A DNA stretch of 64,000 nt from Thomasclavelia sp. (GTDB taxonomy: Bacteria; Bacillota_I; Bacilli_A; Erysipelotrichales; Coprobacillaceae). Each line of letters begins with the position of its first letter. Within the stretch, counting starts at the first letter, position 1. The stretch spans positions 1 to 64,000 of the forward strand of contig JAQVWN010000001.1 in assembly GCA_028749475.1 (NCBI GenBank), read 5' to 3'. The translations under genes and the position numbers were made by a program. Below are positions 54,487 to 63,842 of this stretch, one piece after another. Under the pieces are notes generated by a model. That model ran no database searches, was not told where the DNA came from, and saw only the letters and a program-made list of their open reading frames with translations.

Positions 54487-55197
54487 ATGGAAAATATTAA
54501 AAAATGCGTTGCCGAATTTATCGGAACCGCTGTACTAGTATTATTTGGTTGTGGAGCTGCAGTTACTGCTAATACTTTATTAGCGAAGACTGGAAATCCA
54601 ATACCTCTTAGTGCTTCTACATTATTAATTGCTTTTGCCTTTGGTTTAAGCATTGTAGCTATGGCTTATTCAATTGGAAATATATCTGGATGTCATATTA
54701 ACCCAGCAGTTTCTTTTGGAATGTATGTAGCTGGAAGAATGAGTTTAAAAGAATGTTTAATGTATTGGGTATCTCAATTTTTAGGAGGTATTGCTGGAGC
54801 TGGAATCCTTTATGGAATTCTTGGAACAAACGCTTCAGGATTAGGATCAAATAACTTTGGTCGTGGAATAAGTGCTATGAACACTGAAATGGGAGGAGCT
54901 ATCATTGTTGAAGTAATCCTTACTTTTGTCTTTGTTTTAGTAGTATTAGGAGTAACTTCTAAAAAAGAATATGCACCTGTTGCAGGATTAGTAATAGGTC
55001 TAAGTTTAACTCTTATTCATATTCTAGGTATTCCATTTACTGGAACATCTGTAAACCCTGCAAGAAGCTTTGGACCTGCATTACTTGCTGGTGGAACAGC
55101 TTTAACTAATGTTTGGGTATTTATCCTTGCTCCACTTGTTGGTGGAGGATTAGCAGCCTTAGTATATCGTTTCTTTGAAAAAGAAAAGAAAGATTAA
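54487..55197 (+). CDS. Aquaporin (MIP family, AqpZ-like)
   Basis: 236 aa with six transmembrane helices and the two NPA half-helices: SGCHINPAVSFGMYVAG in the first half and GTSVNPARSFGPALLAGG in the second, the latter with the selectivity-filter Arg. VAEFIGTAVLVLFGCGAAV is the family N-terminus. The short spacing and SVNPARSFGPA fit water-selective AqpZ-type channels better than the longer glycerol facilitators. Monocistronic with terminator. Confidence 0.88.
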   Translation: MENIKKCVAEFIGTAVLVLFGCGAAVTANTLLAKTGNPIPLSASTLLIAFAFGLSIVAMAYSIGNISGCHINPAVSFGMYVAGRMSLKECLMYWVSQFLGGIAGAGILYGILGTNASGLGSNNFGRGISAMNTEMGGAIIVEVILTFVFVLVVLGVTSKKEYAPVAGLVIGLSLTLIHILGIPFTGTSVNPARSFGPALLAGGTALTNVWVFILAPLVGGGLAALVYRFFEKEKKD

Positions 55198-55202
55198 TAT
55201 TT

Positions 55203-55232
55203 AAAGTCTTGTATGATACAAGACTTTTTTTG
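55203..55232 (+). terminator. Terminator after the aquaporin gene
   Basis: AAAGTCTTGTAT and ATACAAGACTTT around one base, followed by T's. Confidence 0.85.
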
Positions 55233-55235
55233 TTA

Positions 55236-55241
55236 TATAAT
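55236..55241 (+). promoter_or_regulatory. -10 box of the alpha/beta hydrolase gene
   Basis: Perfect TATAAT only 15 nt before the ATG; GAGGTGATT between them is the ribosome site. Confidence 0.5.
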
Positions 55242-55256
55242 AGAAGAGGTGATTAG

Positions 55257-56405
55257 ATGATAAAAGGAATATATGACATTTATTTAGGTAGTTATGATTT
55301 TGGTAGTATAGTTGATAAAATAATTGTTACTTTAGATAGTAAAGTAAACATTGAGAAAAAAGACTTAACTATTTTAGAAACTAAACAAGTTTGTAATACA
55401 GATTTAGATATCATTACAACAACTACTAAAAGAGAAATAACTAAACTAACTATTAAAGATAATAAACTAATAATTGAACTACATGTTGATCCAACAATTA
55501 GTTCAATTATTAAGTACTCATTTAAAGATCAAGTTAATTCTTATTCAAATCCGTATTACTTTCAAATAGAATCTAATTTAATAGATATTGATAAAGAATA
55601 TAAAAATCTTTACTCGAAAGCAGATAAATTCAACTACTATCAAAATAAAGACTATAAATACGGTTTTTATAATGCTCATAGCGATGTTATGCTAGTGTGG
55701 CTTCATGGACTAGGAGAAGGTGGAACAAGCAATACTAATCCTAAAATTAGTATTTTAGCTAACAAGGTCACAGCCTTAACTAATGCTGGTTTTCAAGACC
55801 AAGTTAAAGCTAGTATCCTAGTTCCTCAATGTCCAACTTATTGGCTAGATGAGACAGGCAAACATACAGACTTTAATGATTGTTTAAATGAAGAATCTAG
55901 TTCATCTTATTACTTAGATTCTTTACATAGTTTAATAAATGAAGTTAAAGAAAAAGAAGGAATAAAAAAGATTATTATTGCTGGTTGTTCCAATGGTGGT
56001 TTTATGAGCATGTTACTAGCAAAGACCTATAAAGATGAATATGATGCTTATATTCCTATTTGTGAAGCAATGTTAGATAGCAAACTTACTGATAGTGATA
56101 TTGAAGCATTATCTAAATTAAATATGTTCTTTATTTATAGTAAAGATGATCCAACAGTAATTCCAGACTTATATGAAATACCAACCATTAATAGAATAAA
56201 TAAATATCATCCATCAAACATTCAGGTATTTACTTCAAATCAAGTAATAGATACATCAGGTAAATTCTTAAATGAAGAAGGTAAACCTTATAAGTATCCA
56301 GGACATTGGTCATGGGTTTATTTCTTTAATAATGAAGCTAAAGATAATAAAAATAATTTAGATATCTTTACTTGGATAAAAACAGTTACTGATAAAGGAA
56401 AGTAA
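55257..56405 (+). CDS. Alpha/beta hydrolase (prolyl oligopeptidase/esterase type) with N-terminal beta domain
   Basis: 382 aa, no signal peptide. The N-terminal third (about 1-125) is beta-rich and unrecognised, possibly an Ig-like esterase domain. The C-terminal hydrolase has the oxyanion strand MLVWLHGLGEGG, the nucleophile Ser in IIAGCSNGGFMSMLL, the acid in FIYSKDDPTVI and the His in GHWSWVYFF, giving a complete catalytic triad. Substrate unknown; relatives cleave acyl esters or polyhydroxybutyrate-like substrates. Own -10 and AGAGGTGAT. Confidence 0.82.
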   Translation: MIKGIYDIYLGSYDFGSIVDKIIVTLDSKVNIEKKDLTILETKQVCNTDLDIITTTTKREITKLTIKDNKLIIELHVDPTISSIIKYSFKDQVNSYSNPYYFQIESNLIDIDKEYKNLYSKADKFNYYQNKDYKYGFYNAHSDVMLVWLHGLGEGGTSNTNPKISILANKVTALTNAGFQDQVKASILVPQCPTYWLDETGKHTDFNDCLNEESSSSYYLDSLHSLINEVKEKEGIKKIIIAGCSNGGFMSMLLAKTYKDEYDAYIPICEAMLDSKLTDSDIEALSKLNMFFIYSKDDPTVIPDLYEIPTINRINKYHPSNIQVFTSNQVIDTSGKFLNEEGKPYKYPGHWSWVYFFNNEAKDNKNNLDIFTWIKTVTDKGK

Positions 56406-56442
56406 ATATTAAATACTTTCCTTTTAATTGGTTAAAAAGGTA

Positions 56443-56472
56443 TTGACTGAACTTAAAGTATCGTGGTAATAT
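56443..56472 (+). promoter_or_regulatory. Promoter of the tRNA cluster
   Basis: TTGACT (56443-56448), an 18-bp spacer and TAATAT (56467-56472), 20 nt before the first tRNA-Ile. Confidence 0.6.
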
Positions 56473-56491
56473 GTTAAAGCAGTCGAATAAT

Positions 56492-56568
<77 letters not shown>

Positions 56569-56597
56569 TTATTTTACTTGCAATATACCAATAATAT

Positions 56598-56674
<77 letters not shown>

Positions 56675-56690
56675 TATTATTTCTTTTATT

Positions 56691-56766
56691 GGGGCCTTAG
56701 CTCAGCTGGGAGAGCACCTGCCTTGCACGCAGGGGGTCAGCGGTTCGATCCCGCTAGGCTCCACCA
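56691..56766 (+). tRNA. tRNA-Ala (anticodon TGC)
   Basis: 76 nt: acceptor GGGGCCT/AGGCTCC (one G-T pair), anticodon stem CTGCC with loop TTGCACG, T-arm GCGGT-type and encoded CCA. It lies 16 bp after the second tRNA-Ile; no rRNA gene is nearby. Confidence 0.97.
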
Positions 56767-56777
56767 ATAAATAAATT

Positions 56778-56803
56778 AATCTACGAAAGTAGATTTTTTT
56801 TTA
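56778..56803 (+). terminator. Terminator of the tRNA cluster
   Basis: AATCTAC (56778-56784) pairs with GTAGATT (56789-56795), followed by a long T run. Confidence 0.85.
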
Positions 56804-56853
56804 TTTTAAATTGTGCTATTATGTCGTTAATATATTACTTAGGGGGAAAGTAA

Positions 56854-57858
56854 ATGAAGCCAAAAAATATTGGTAACTATGTAGTAAAGTCATTAAATGG
56901 AATGGCTTATGGATTTTTTTGTAGTTTAATTATCGGGACAATTCTTAAGCAATTAGGAATATTCTTAAACATTGAATATTTAACTAATTGGGGAAGTGTC
57001 GCAACATTTTTAATGGGGCCAGCTATTGGGGTAGGAATGGCCTATACATTAGATGCTAAAGGATTAAATCTTATTGCAGCGGTAATTGCTGGTACTCTAG
57101 GAGCAGGAACTTTTACAGGGAATGTTGCTAGTGTTGGTAATCCAATTGCTGCCTATGTGGCAGTTATTGCAGCTGTAGAGATTACAAAACTTGTTCAAGG
57201 TAAGACACCGATTGATATTATCTTAGTTCCATTTGTATCAGTTTGTGTAGCGGGATTAATTGCAACATTTATTGGTCCTTATCTAACTGATTTAATCAGA
57301 TGGATTGGAGACTTAATTAATCAAGGTGTTACTTTACAACCAATCTTAATGTCAATCGTTGTTGGAACTTTAATGGGACTTGCTTTAACAGCTCCAATTA
57401 GTTCAGCAGCTATTGGATTAATGCTGGGATTAAATGGTTTAGCTGCTGGAGCAGCGTTAGCTGGATGTTGTTGTCAAATGATTGGATTTGCTATCATGAG
57501 TTATGAAGATAATGACATTGGAGATGTTGTAGCTATTGGGATAGGTACTAGTATGTTACAATTTAAAAACATCGTTACTCATCCATTAATATGGTTACCA
57601 CCAACACTTGCTAGTGTTATCGTGGCACCTATTTCAACAGTGCTATTTTCAATTAAATGTACGGCAGTAGGTTCAGGAATGGGTACTGCTGGCCTAGTAG
57701 GTATCTTAGAAGCTGTTAATACAATGGGTTCTAATTATGCTGTTATTATTGTGGCTGTTGATATAGTTCTTGCTGGTATCATTACTTTTGTAATTTATAA
57801 AGGAATGAGAAAGCTTAATTATATTAAAAAAGGCGATTTAAAATTAGAAAAATTATAA
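56854..57858 (+). CDS. Orphan PTS EIIC-like membrane protein (PTS_EIIC_2 type)
   Basis: 334 aa with eight to ten hydrophobic segments. VKSLNGMAYGFFCSLIIGTIL at the start, FLMGPAIGVGMAYTL, TAPISSAAIGLMLGLNGLAAGAALAGCCCQMIGFA and VGSGMGTAGLVGI match the EIIC_2 family. No EIIA or EIIB domain is fused or adjacent, and it is a single-gene unit. Such proteins may be sugar permeases using shared EIIs, or PTS-independent transporters. GGGGGAAAG precedes the ATG. Confidence 0.8.
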   Translation: MKPKNIGNYVVKSLNGMAYGFFCSLIIGTILKQLGIFLNIEYLTNWGSVATFLMGPAIGVGMAYTLDAKGLNLIAAVIAGTLGAGTFTGNVASVGNPIAAYVAVIAAVEITKLVQGKTPIDIILVPFVSVCVAGLIATFIGPYLTDLIRWIGDLINQGVTLQPILMSIVVGTLMGLALTAPISSAAIGLMLGLNGLAAGAALAGCCCQMIGFAIMSYEDNDIGDVVAIGIGTSMLQFKNIVTHPLIWLPPTLASVIVAPISTVLFSIKCTAVGSGMGTAGLVGILEAVNTMGSNYAVIIVAVDIVLAGIITFVIYKGMRKLNYIKKGDLKLEKL

Positions 57859-57864
57859 GATAAA

Positions 57865-57888
57865 AAAACGTTCCATTAGGAACGTTTT
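57865..57888. terminator. Bidirectional terminator
   Basis: AAAACGTTCC (57865-57874) pairs with GGAACGTTTT (57879-57888). It is shared by the EIIC gene (+) and the SNF2 helicase gene (-). Confidence 0.85.
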
Positions 57889-60800
57889 ATTGTTTGAATA
57901 AATCAATAATATCAGAGTTAGACATACTAGATATATTAATATCATTGTTTTCAACAAAGATATTTGATAAATCTTGTTTTTTAGCTTGTAAGTCTTGGAT
58001 TCGTTCTTCAATAGAATTAGACATTATTAGTTTATAGACTTGAACATTATTTGTTTGTCCAATTCGATATGCACGGTCAGTAGCTTGATTTTGACTACTT
58101 AGATTCCACCAAGGATCAAAATGAATAACAACACTAGCACTTGTTAAGTTAAGACCAGTACCACCAGCTTTTAAACTAATTAAGAAAACTGTAGTATCAT
58201 CTTTTTGGAAGGCATTAACTAATTGATGCCTTTTTATTTTATTAGTTGAACCAGTTAATACATAATAAGATATATCTTCTTTACGTAGTTGTTTTTCAAG
58301 TAAATCTAAGGTTGTAGTAAAGGAACTAAATAATAATACTTTTTGATTATTAATCGCTGCTTTTTTAATAATATCCATACATACATTCATTTTACTAGAT
58401 GGTTTAATAATACCAGGATAAAGAATTCTTTGATCACAACAAAGTTGTCTAAGTTTAGTCATCATTGCTAGAATCTCAATCTTATCAATCTTACTAGAAA
58501 TATTAAGTTGTTTTTGAAGATCATTATTAATGACTGCTAGGTTAGAAATATAATTCTTTTCTTCTTCTTCATTAAATGAAATCTTAATAGTATCTTCAAT
58601 CTTTTCAGGAAGTTCACTAAGAACTTCTTTTTTAGTTCTTCTAAGAATAAATGGTTCCACCATTTGTCTTAGTTTTTCTTGTTTATATTCATCTAAATCA
58701 ATAACAATTGGTTTTTCATAATAATCTCTAAAATAACTATATGAATATAAATAGTTAGGCATTAGAAAATCAAAGATAGACCAAAGCTCAGCTAAACTAT
58801 TTTCAATTGGGGTTCCAGTTAATGCAAAACGATGTTTAGCTTTAATTCTTTTAACAGCTTTAGCATTTTTAGTGGCATGATTTTTAATATATTGTGCTTC
58901 ATCAATTATAAACGTATCAAATTCAATATCTTTATATAATTCGAAATCTTTACGAATATAGTCATAAGAAGTAATGACAACATCATAGTCTTTAATACTG
59001 TTAATGGCTTCTTCTCGTTTAGAAACAGGCCCCATAATAGTTAATACTTTTAAATCTTTAGAAAATTTATTAATTTCATCACGCCAGTTAAGAATTAATG
59101 TGGCTGGAGTAATAACTAGGTTTGTATCACCTAAGTTAGATTCAAAGTACGCAATAGTTTGAAGAGTTTTTCCAAGTCCCATATCATCAGCTAGAATTCC
59201 ACCAAAGTTAAAATCAGCCATCGATTTTAACCATTTAAATCCAGTTACTTGATAATCTCTTAAGATCTTTTTATATGGTGTAGGTACTTTATAATCTTTT
59301 CTAGATACATTTGTGACATTAGCTATTAAATCAGTAAAACTATTATCTTCTTCAAAGTTTAAAGTTTTATTATTATCAATTAATTCATTAACATATAAAG
59401 CGTTAGCTTTATCTAAATAGAATGTTCCTTCTTCTAATTGACTTTGTTTAATATGAAGTTCATCAATTAAATAAGTCATATCTTTAAGAGTTTCATCGTT
59501 TAAGTTAATAAATTGACCATCTTTTAAACGATGAAAGGCTTTATTAGATTGATAAGCTTTAATTATACTTCTAATTTCTTCCTTAGATACATTAACGCTG
59601 TTTAAATCGATTTCTAATAGATTATTCTTTAATGATACTTTTAAAGAGAAGTCTAAATCAGTTGGACGATTCATTGCTTTAATATTTTCAGAAATATATA
59701 CTTCACAATCATGATTTATTAAAGGTAAAGTGGTAAAGATAAAATCATAAATCTCATCTTCATCATTTAAATAATACATTTTTTCATCTTCATCATATTC
59801 TAATTTATCATCTAAAATAGACAATATTCGATCTAGTTTTAATGATAAGATGTAATCTTCAATATTATTGATGGTCATACCATCAGTATCTTTGAATTCA
59901 GTCTCAACAATTAATTGATTCAATTCATTGAATTTCGTATATACTTCTAAAGAAACATCCATTGGTAAATATTCATCAATAGAATCTCCTTCAATTGAAA
60001 CATAAGGCATAATTGTATCAAAGATATATTTAGAAAAATAACTTAAATCATCATTAGAAATAATGATATCTTCATATTCTAACTTGGTTAGAATTGGTCC
60101 CACAGTTTTAGAAAAATCTTTGGAATAACGATTTAAAACACTATTTTCATAGTAATAAATATACTTATTTCCATAAAATAAAGCTCCAGGTAAACTATTT
60201 AAAGATAAAGTTGTATAATCTTCATCTTTATTTAGATTTAAAGTAATATTCTTAAGATCAATTGTTGTAAAGTTAAGATTGATATTTAAACAACGTAAAT
60301 GAGATAAAAAGAATTCATCAATATTACTTCGATCAATCTTAATTGATTTATTATCAAATAAATTATGAACATTCTTTTCAATAAAAGTAATAATAGCTTT
60401 AGAACTACTATCAAAACATTCTTTGTCATGATTAGTATTTAAGTTTTTACCATAAGATACTATTTCACCAGTTTTTAAATTATCGACAAAAGTATATAGA
60501 TTTTTAATAACATATCCTTTTTCATGCCCGATTTTATATGAGACAAATAATTGATCAAAGGCAGTATCAATAACAGGAGTAATATGAATATTATCATCAA
60601 CTTTTAAATTCTCTTCAATTGATTGAAAACGATAGTTATCAATCAATTCTTTAGATTCAATAATTTTTTGATTAATTTCTTTTTCTTTAGAACGTTTAGT
60701 AATTTCTTTTAATTTAGATAAATAATTATTTTCTAAATTATAGTTATAAGGAATATCTTTAGCTTCTAAGCCATAGAATCTAAGAAGTAAGACTCCAATA

Positions 60801-61054
60801 TGTTCACAAGCTAATTCGTTTTTCTTGCAATTACTACAGTCACAATCAAAACTAACCATATTACCACCACCATCAATATGAATATTGGCAGTATGATTAG
60901 AATTATTATCACTTATGGTACCAACAATAACGTAAGTATTGTTTTCTTTAATAACACTAACAGCTTGAATTGCTTGGGCATTATAAAGCTCATGGGATTT
61001 TTTCCAGTTATTGGCATTAAAGTATTTATTTATTTCTTCTTGTTTAATATACAT
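57887..61054 (-). CDS. SNF2-family DNA translocase/helicase with SWIM zinc finger
   Basis: 1055 aa. A SWIM-type zinc finger (about 65-90; CDCSNCKKNELACEHIGVLLLRF with C-x-C...C-x-H) is followed by a large bacterial SNF2-associated region (about 110-590). The ATPase comprises motif I in GILADDMGLGKTLQTIAYF, motif II DEAQ, motif III ALTGTPIENSLAELWSIFDF, and the C-terminal lobe with LLFSSFTTTLDLLEKQL, SLKAGGTGLNLTSA and QATDRAYRIGQ. The ATG at 61054 follows CTAGGAG; an upstream GTG is in frame without a ribosome site. Probably remodels nucleic acid-protein complexes such as RNA polymerase; no restriction or defence partner is adjacent. Confidence 0.92.
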   Translation of the reverse strand: MYIKQEEINKYFNANNWKKSHELYNAQAIQAVSVIKENNTYVIVGTISDNNSNHTANIHIDGGGNMVSFDCDCSNCKKNELACEHIGVLLLRFYGLEAKDIPYNYNLENNYLSKLKEITKRSKEKEINQKIIESKELIDNYRFQSIEENLKVDDNIHITPVIDTAFDQLFVSYKIGHEKGYVIKNLYTFVDNLKTGEIVSYGKNLNTNHDKECFDSSSKAIITFIEKNVHNLFDNKSIKIDRSNIDEFFLSHLRCLNINLNFTTIDLKNITLNLNKDEDYTTLSLNSLPGALFYGNKYIYYYENSVLNRYSKDFSKTVGPILTKLEYEDIIISNDDLSYFSKYIFDTIMPYVSIEGDSIDEYLPMDVSLEVYTKFNELNQLIVETEFKDTDGMTINNIEDYILSLKLDRILSILDDKLEYDEDEKMYYLNDEDEIYDFIFTTLPLINHDCEVYISENIKAMNRPTDLDFSLKVSLKNNLLEIDLNSVNVSKEEIRSIIKAYQSNKAFHRLKDGQFINLNDETLKDMTYLIDELHIKQSQLEEGTFYLDKANALYVNELIDNNKTLNFEEDNSFTDLIANVTNVSRKDYKVPTPYKKILRDYQVTGFKWLKSMADFNFGGILADDMGLGKTLQTIAYFESNLGDTNLVITPATLILNWRDEINKFSKDLKVLTIMGPVSKREEAINSIKDYDVVITSYDYIRKDFELYKDIEFDTFIIDEAQYIKNHATKNAKAVKRIKAKHRFALTGTPIENSLAELWSIFDFLMPNYLYSYSYFRDYYEKPIVIDLDEYKQEKLRQMVEPFILRRTKKEVLSELPEKIEDTIKISFNEEEEKNYISNLAVINNDLQKQLNISSKIDKIEILAMMTKLRQLCCDQRILYPGIIKPSSKMNVCMDIIKKAAINNQKVLLFSSFTTTLDLLEKQLRKEDISYYVLTGSTNKIKRHQLVNAFQKDDTTVFLISLKAGGTGLNLTSASVVIHFDPWWNLSSQNQATDRAYRIGQTNNVQVYKLIMSNSIEERIQDLQAKKQDLSNIFVENNDINISSMSNSDIIDLFKQ

Positions 61055-61102
61055 TGATTTGTCTCCTAGCACTTAATTATAGCATCTTTTAAGTGATAAA
61101 AA

Positions 61103-61145
61103 AATATGTTACTAGCAGTCTTTTTAAGAATGCTAGTAACATATT
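61103..61145 (-). terminator. Terminator of the papain-like protease gene
   Basis: A perfect 15-bp stem AATATGTTACTAGCA (61103-61117)/TGCTAGTAACATATT (61131-61145). On the minus strand a T7 tract follows. Confidence 0.85.
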
Positions 61146-61146
61146 A

Positions 61147-63750
61147 TTATTTTTTGACTAATTTTATTTTAATGGCTTCAATTCTCAAACCTTGCCCGGT
61201 AGTTCCAGCTGTCTCACCGTTGGATTTCCAACCCTGTTTCCATCCAGTATTTTGAATATGAACACAATACTCTACATCATATTTTTCAGCCATTTGACCA
61301 GTAAGAACAATTTCAATAGCTTCAAGCCTTAAACCTTTGCCTGTGGCACCAGCTGTTTGACCAGCAGATTTCCATCCTTGGTTCCATCCAGTATTTTGAA
61401 TATGAACTCGATATTTGATATTCCCAGAAAGTGAACTATCCCCATAAATCTTTGGACAATTGATGGTAATTGCTTCAAGTCTTAACCCTTTACCTGTTGT
61501 ACCAGAAAGTACTCCATCATTGACACTAGACTGCCAGCCAACACTTTGAATATGAGTCTTATAAGTAACTCCTGGCTCGTGGTAAGTGGTAGTTGTGTTT
61601 GAAGGCGGAGTATCATCTTTAGCTACTAGTATTACCTGCATCGCTTCAAGACGATAACTATAACCCATCGTTCCAGCAACTTCACCATTCTTAGCCCAAT
61701 CTAACCAACCATAACTTTGAGCATGAACGCGATAGTAGATATCATATTTTTCTTTTAAAGAATCACATATATCAATTTTAATAGCTTCGACTCTTAGACT
61801 TTGACCAGTTGTACCAGCTTGATTATCATTATTTTTAGTTCCTTGCCACCCTTTATTTTGAATATAAGCTGAATAAGTTATCGGATTTTCTTCAGTTACA
61901 CCACTTAGTTTAATTTTAAAAGCTTCCATTCTTAAACCTTTGCCAGTTGTACCAGAAGTACTACCCGCATTTACATAACTTTGCCATCCAAAATTTTGAA
62001 TATGGGATGAGTAGGTAATAGTTGGAATTACAACATTTACAGTGCAAGTAGCGGTTTTTCCATTTGTTGTTGTGACAGTAATAGTCACAGTCCCATTAGA
62101 TAAAGCAGTTATCTTACCACTACTATCTACGCTACAAACATCCGGATTACTAGAAGTATATTTTACATTTTTAGATTTAGTTGTATTAGTCGGAGTGATA
62201 CTAGCGGTTAAAGTTTGAGTTTCACCTTTAGTTGAAAGAGTTAGATTATTCTTATCTAAACTAACGCCTGTTATATCAACACTATTATCAGTGTTTTGAG
62301 TAATCATATTAATTCGATTAGCCCAGTTATCCGTGTTCATGTCTCGATAAGAATCATTAATACTGAAGTAACATTCATTAGGATCAGTATCAACTGTTGA
62401 GCCAATCCATGAATAATTTGTTGTGGTGTCATAAGGAATTAAGATGTCATCACCATTTGTTGAAGTCAAGGTAATTACAACACTGATTTTATCTCCCTTG
62501 GAAACAGTGTATTCTTCAGGCACATCAATATAATAGTATCCTGCTTCCTCAGTAGATCCAGTAATAGGAGTAGAAAGAAGCTTTACACCATCACTAGGAT
62601 TACTATTAGAACTATTTTGATATAGTTGAATTGAATAATTGATTTTAGTGCTTTCTAAAGCAAAACCAATTTGTTTAATTATTTCATTAGTGTTATTAAT
62701 TGTATAAATATTGGCAATACTTTGACCACTACTGATTTCATAGTCCTCAATGGATATTCCTGAAGAGTATGAATAATTATTATCTAAACCATCTTTTGAT
62801 TGCATTTGATAACTTTCAATATAATCTAATGATTTATCTTCATATGACAAATAGTAGTAACCGTCATCATTTATTTCACTATCAGATCCATGAGAGTTTT
62901 TGACAATCCAAGCACCATCACCAATATTATCGTCGCCAAACAATTCACCAGGGACATTATCATCATATCCAACAATAGTAACAGCGTGATTAATCCCGGA
63001 GATATTTGAATATGCAAAATGATATGTATTTCCCTTATAAGTACCTTCTTTAATATTATTACTGCTGTATCTAACATGGCAGGCAATAGCACCATTACTC
63101 ATTAGTTCATTTTTTATACATTCTTTATCGTAACTAAAAGTAACACTAGTAGGATCATAATTAAATTTCTTAGCAGATTTTAATACTAATTCATCTTCGT
63201 ATGCTTTTGATGATTCAACGGGATAGTTTGCATTACTAACATTATCGGGTACAGTTGAAGAGTTAGCTACTCCAACCCAGTTAGCTAATTCATATTGAGT
63301 AATATAGTTATTCCCACCGGCTTGAAGGTAAGTACTTCCTATTGAATAAGTAGTATCTCCAGTAGTGAGTCCAAGGCCATTATCTTCGTGGTGATACGTA
63401 AAATATGTTAGATGACGCTCTGACATATCAATATTATTTGAGTAACCATTAATATTTTTAATAGCACTTGTTTCAGCATTAGCTACAGCGGTATAGGCCC
63501 AACAGTTGCCATTAGAACCTTGATTTTTAACGCTAGTTACATAGCCACTATCTACGCTATTATAACTTGTTGGAATGGAAGCTCTTGATAATCTACTTTT
63601 ATTACTACTAGAAGTATAAGTGCTTTGAGTAGTATGTGGTATATCATGGGCACCATAGTTTTCACTCTCAACCGCATAGATACCTGTAATAGGAACAACC
63701 ATTGTAATAGTAATAAGGGATATTAGAATATATTTTATTAATTTTTTCAT
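61147..63750 (-). CDS. Secreted papain-like (C1) cysteine protease with lectin-like, Big2 and six ChW domains
   Basis: 867 aa. Signal peptide (about 1-26). C1 peptidase domain (about 55-315) with the oxyanion Gln and nucleophile Cys in VTSVKNQGSNGNCWAYTA, His in SGINHAVTIVGYDD and Asn in WIVKNSHGS. Next a lectin-like domain (about 330-445), a Big2 Ig-like domain (about 490-575; LSTKGETQTLTASITPTNTTK) and six ChW repeats (about 580-867). Each ChW unit has the pattern HIQN-x-GW-Q and G-T-T-G-x-x-L-R-x-E-A-I-x-I. ChW repeats are clostridial surface modules thought to bind proteins or carbohydrates. Degrades extracellular protein; cell attachment by ChW is inferred. Confidence 0.92.
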   Translation of the reverse strand: MKKLIKYILISLITITMVVPITGIYAVESENYGAHDIPHTTQSTYTSSSNKSRLSRASIPTSYNSVDSGYVTSVKNQGSNGNCWAYTAVANAETSAIKNINGYSNNIDMSERHLTYFTYHHEDNGLGLTTGDTTYSIGSTYLQAGGNNYITQYELANWVGVANSSTVPDNVSNANYPVESSKAYEDELVLKSAKKFNYDPTSVTFSYDKECIKNELMSNGAIACHVRYSSNNIKEGTYKGNTYHFAYSNISGINHAVTIVGYDDNVPGELFGDDNIGDGAWIVKNSHGSDSEINDDGYYYLSYEDKSLDYIESYQMQSKDGLDNNYSYSSGISIEDYEISSGQSIANIYTINNTNEIIKQIGFALESTKINYSIQLYQNSSNSNPSDGVKLLSTPITGSTEEAGYYYIDVPEEYTVSKGDKISVVITLTSTNGDDILIPYDTTTNYSWIGSTVDTDPNECYFSINDSYRDMNTDNWANRINMITQNTDNSVDITGVSLDKNNLTLSTKGETQTLTASITPTNTTKSKNVKYTSSNPDVCSVDSSGKITALSNGTVTITVTTTNGKTATCTVNVVIPTITYSSHIQNFGWQSYVNAGSTSGTTGKGLRMEAFKIKLSGVTEENPITYSAYIQNKGWQGTKNNDNQAGTTGQSLRVEAIKIDICDSLKEKYDIYYRVHAQSYGWLDWAKNGEVAGTMGYSYRLEAMQVILVAKDDTPPSNTTTTYHEPGVTYKTHIQSVGWQSSVNDGVLSGTTGKGLRLEAITINCPKIYGDSSLSGNIKYRVHIQNTGWNQGWKSAGQTAGATGKGLRLEAIEIVLTGQMAEKYDVEYCVHIQNTGWKQGWKSNGETAGTTGQGLRIEAIKIKLVKK
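61150..62010 (-). repeat. Six ChW protein repeats (DNA region)
   Basis: Six units of about 47-50 residues, each with GW and GTTG-x-x-LR-x-EA. The last two (HIQNTGW...GWKS) are most alike; the third (HAQSYGWLDW...GTMGYSYRLEA) is the most divergent. Confidence 0.85.
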
Positions 63751-63842
63751 ATTGAAACTCCTTTATTTAATTATAAACATTTATGATATAAAAATATAGA
63801 TTTACAATTATTTTTACTTATAATGTATTTAGAGATGATTAA

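Noticed and set aside
57887-61054. SNF2 helicase as part of a phage-defence island
   Set aside because: No methyltransferase, nuclease or other defence gene adjoins it; the SWIM-SNF2 architecture is common as a chromosomal housekeeping gene in Bacillota.
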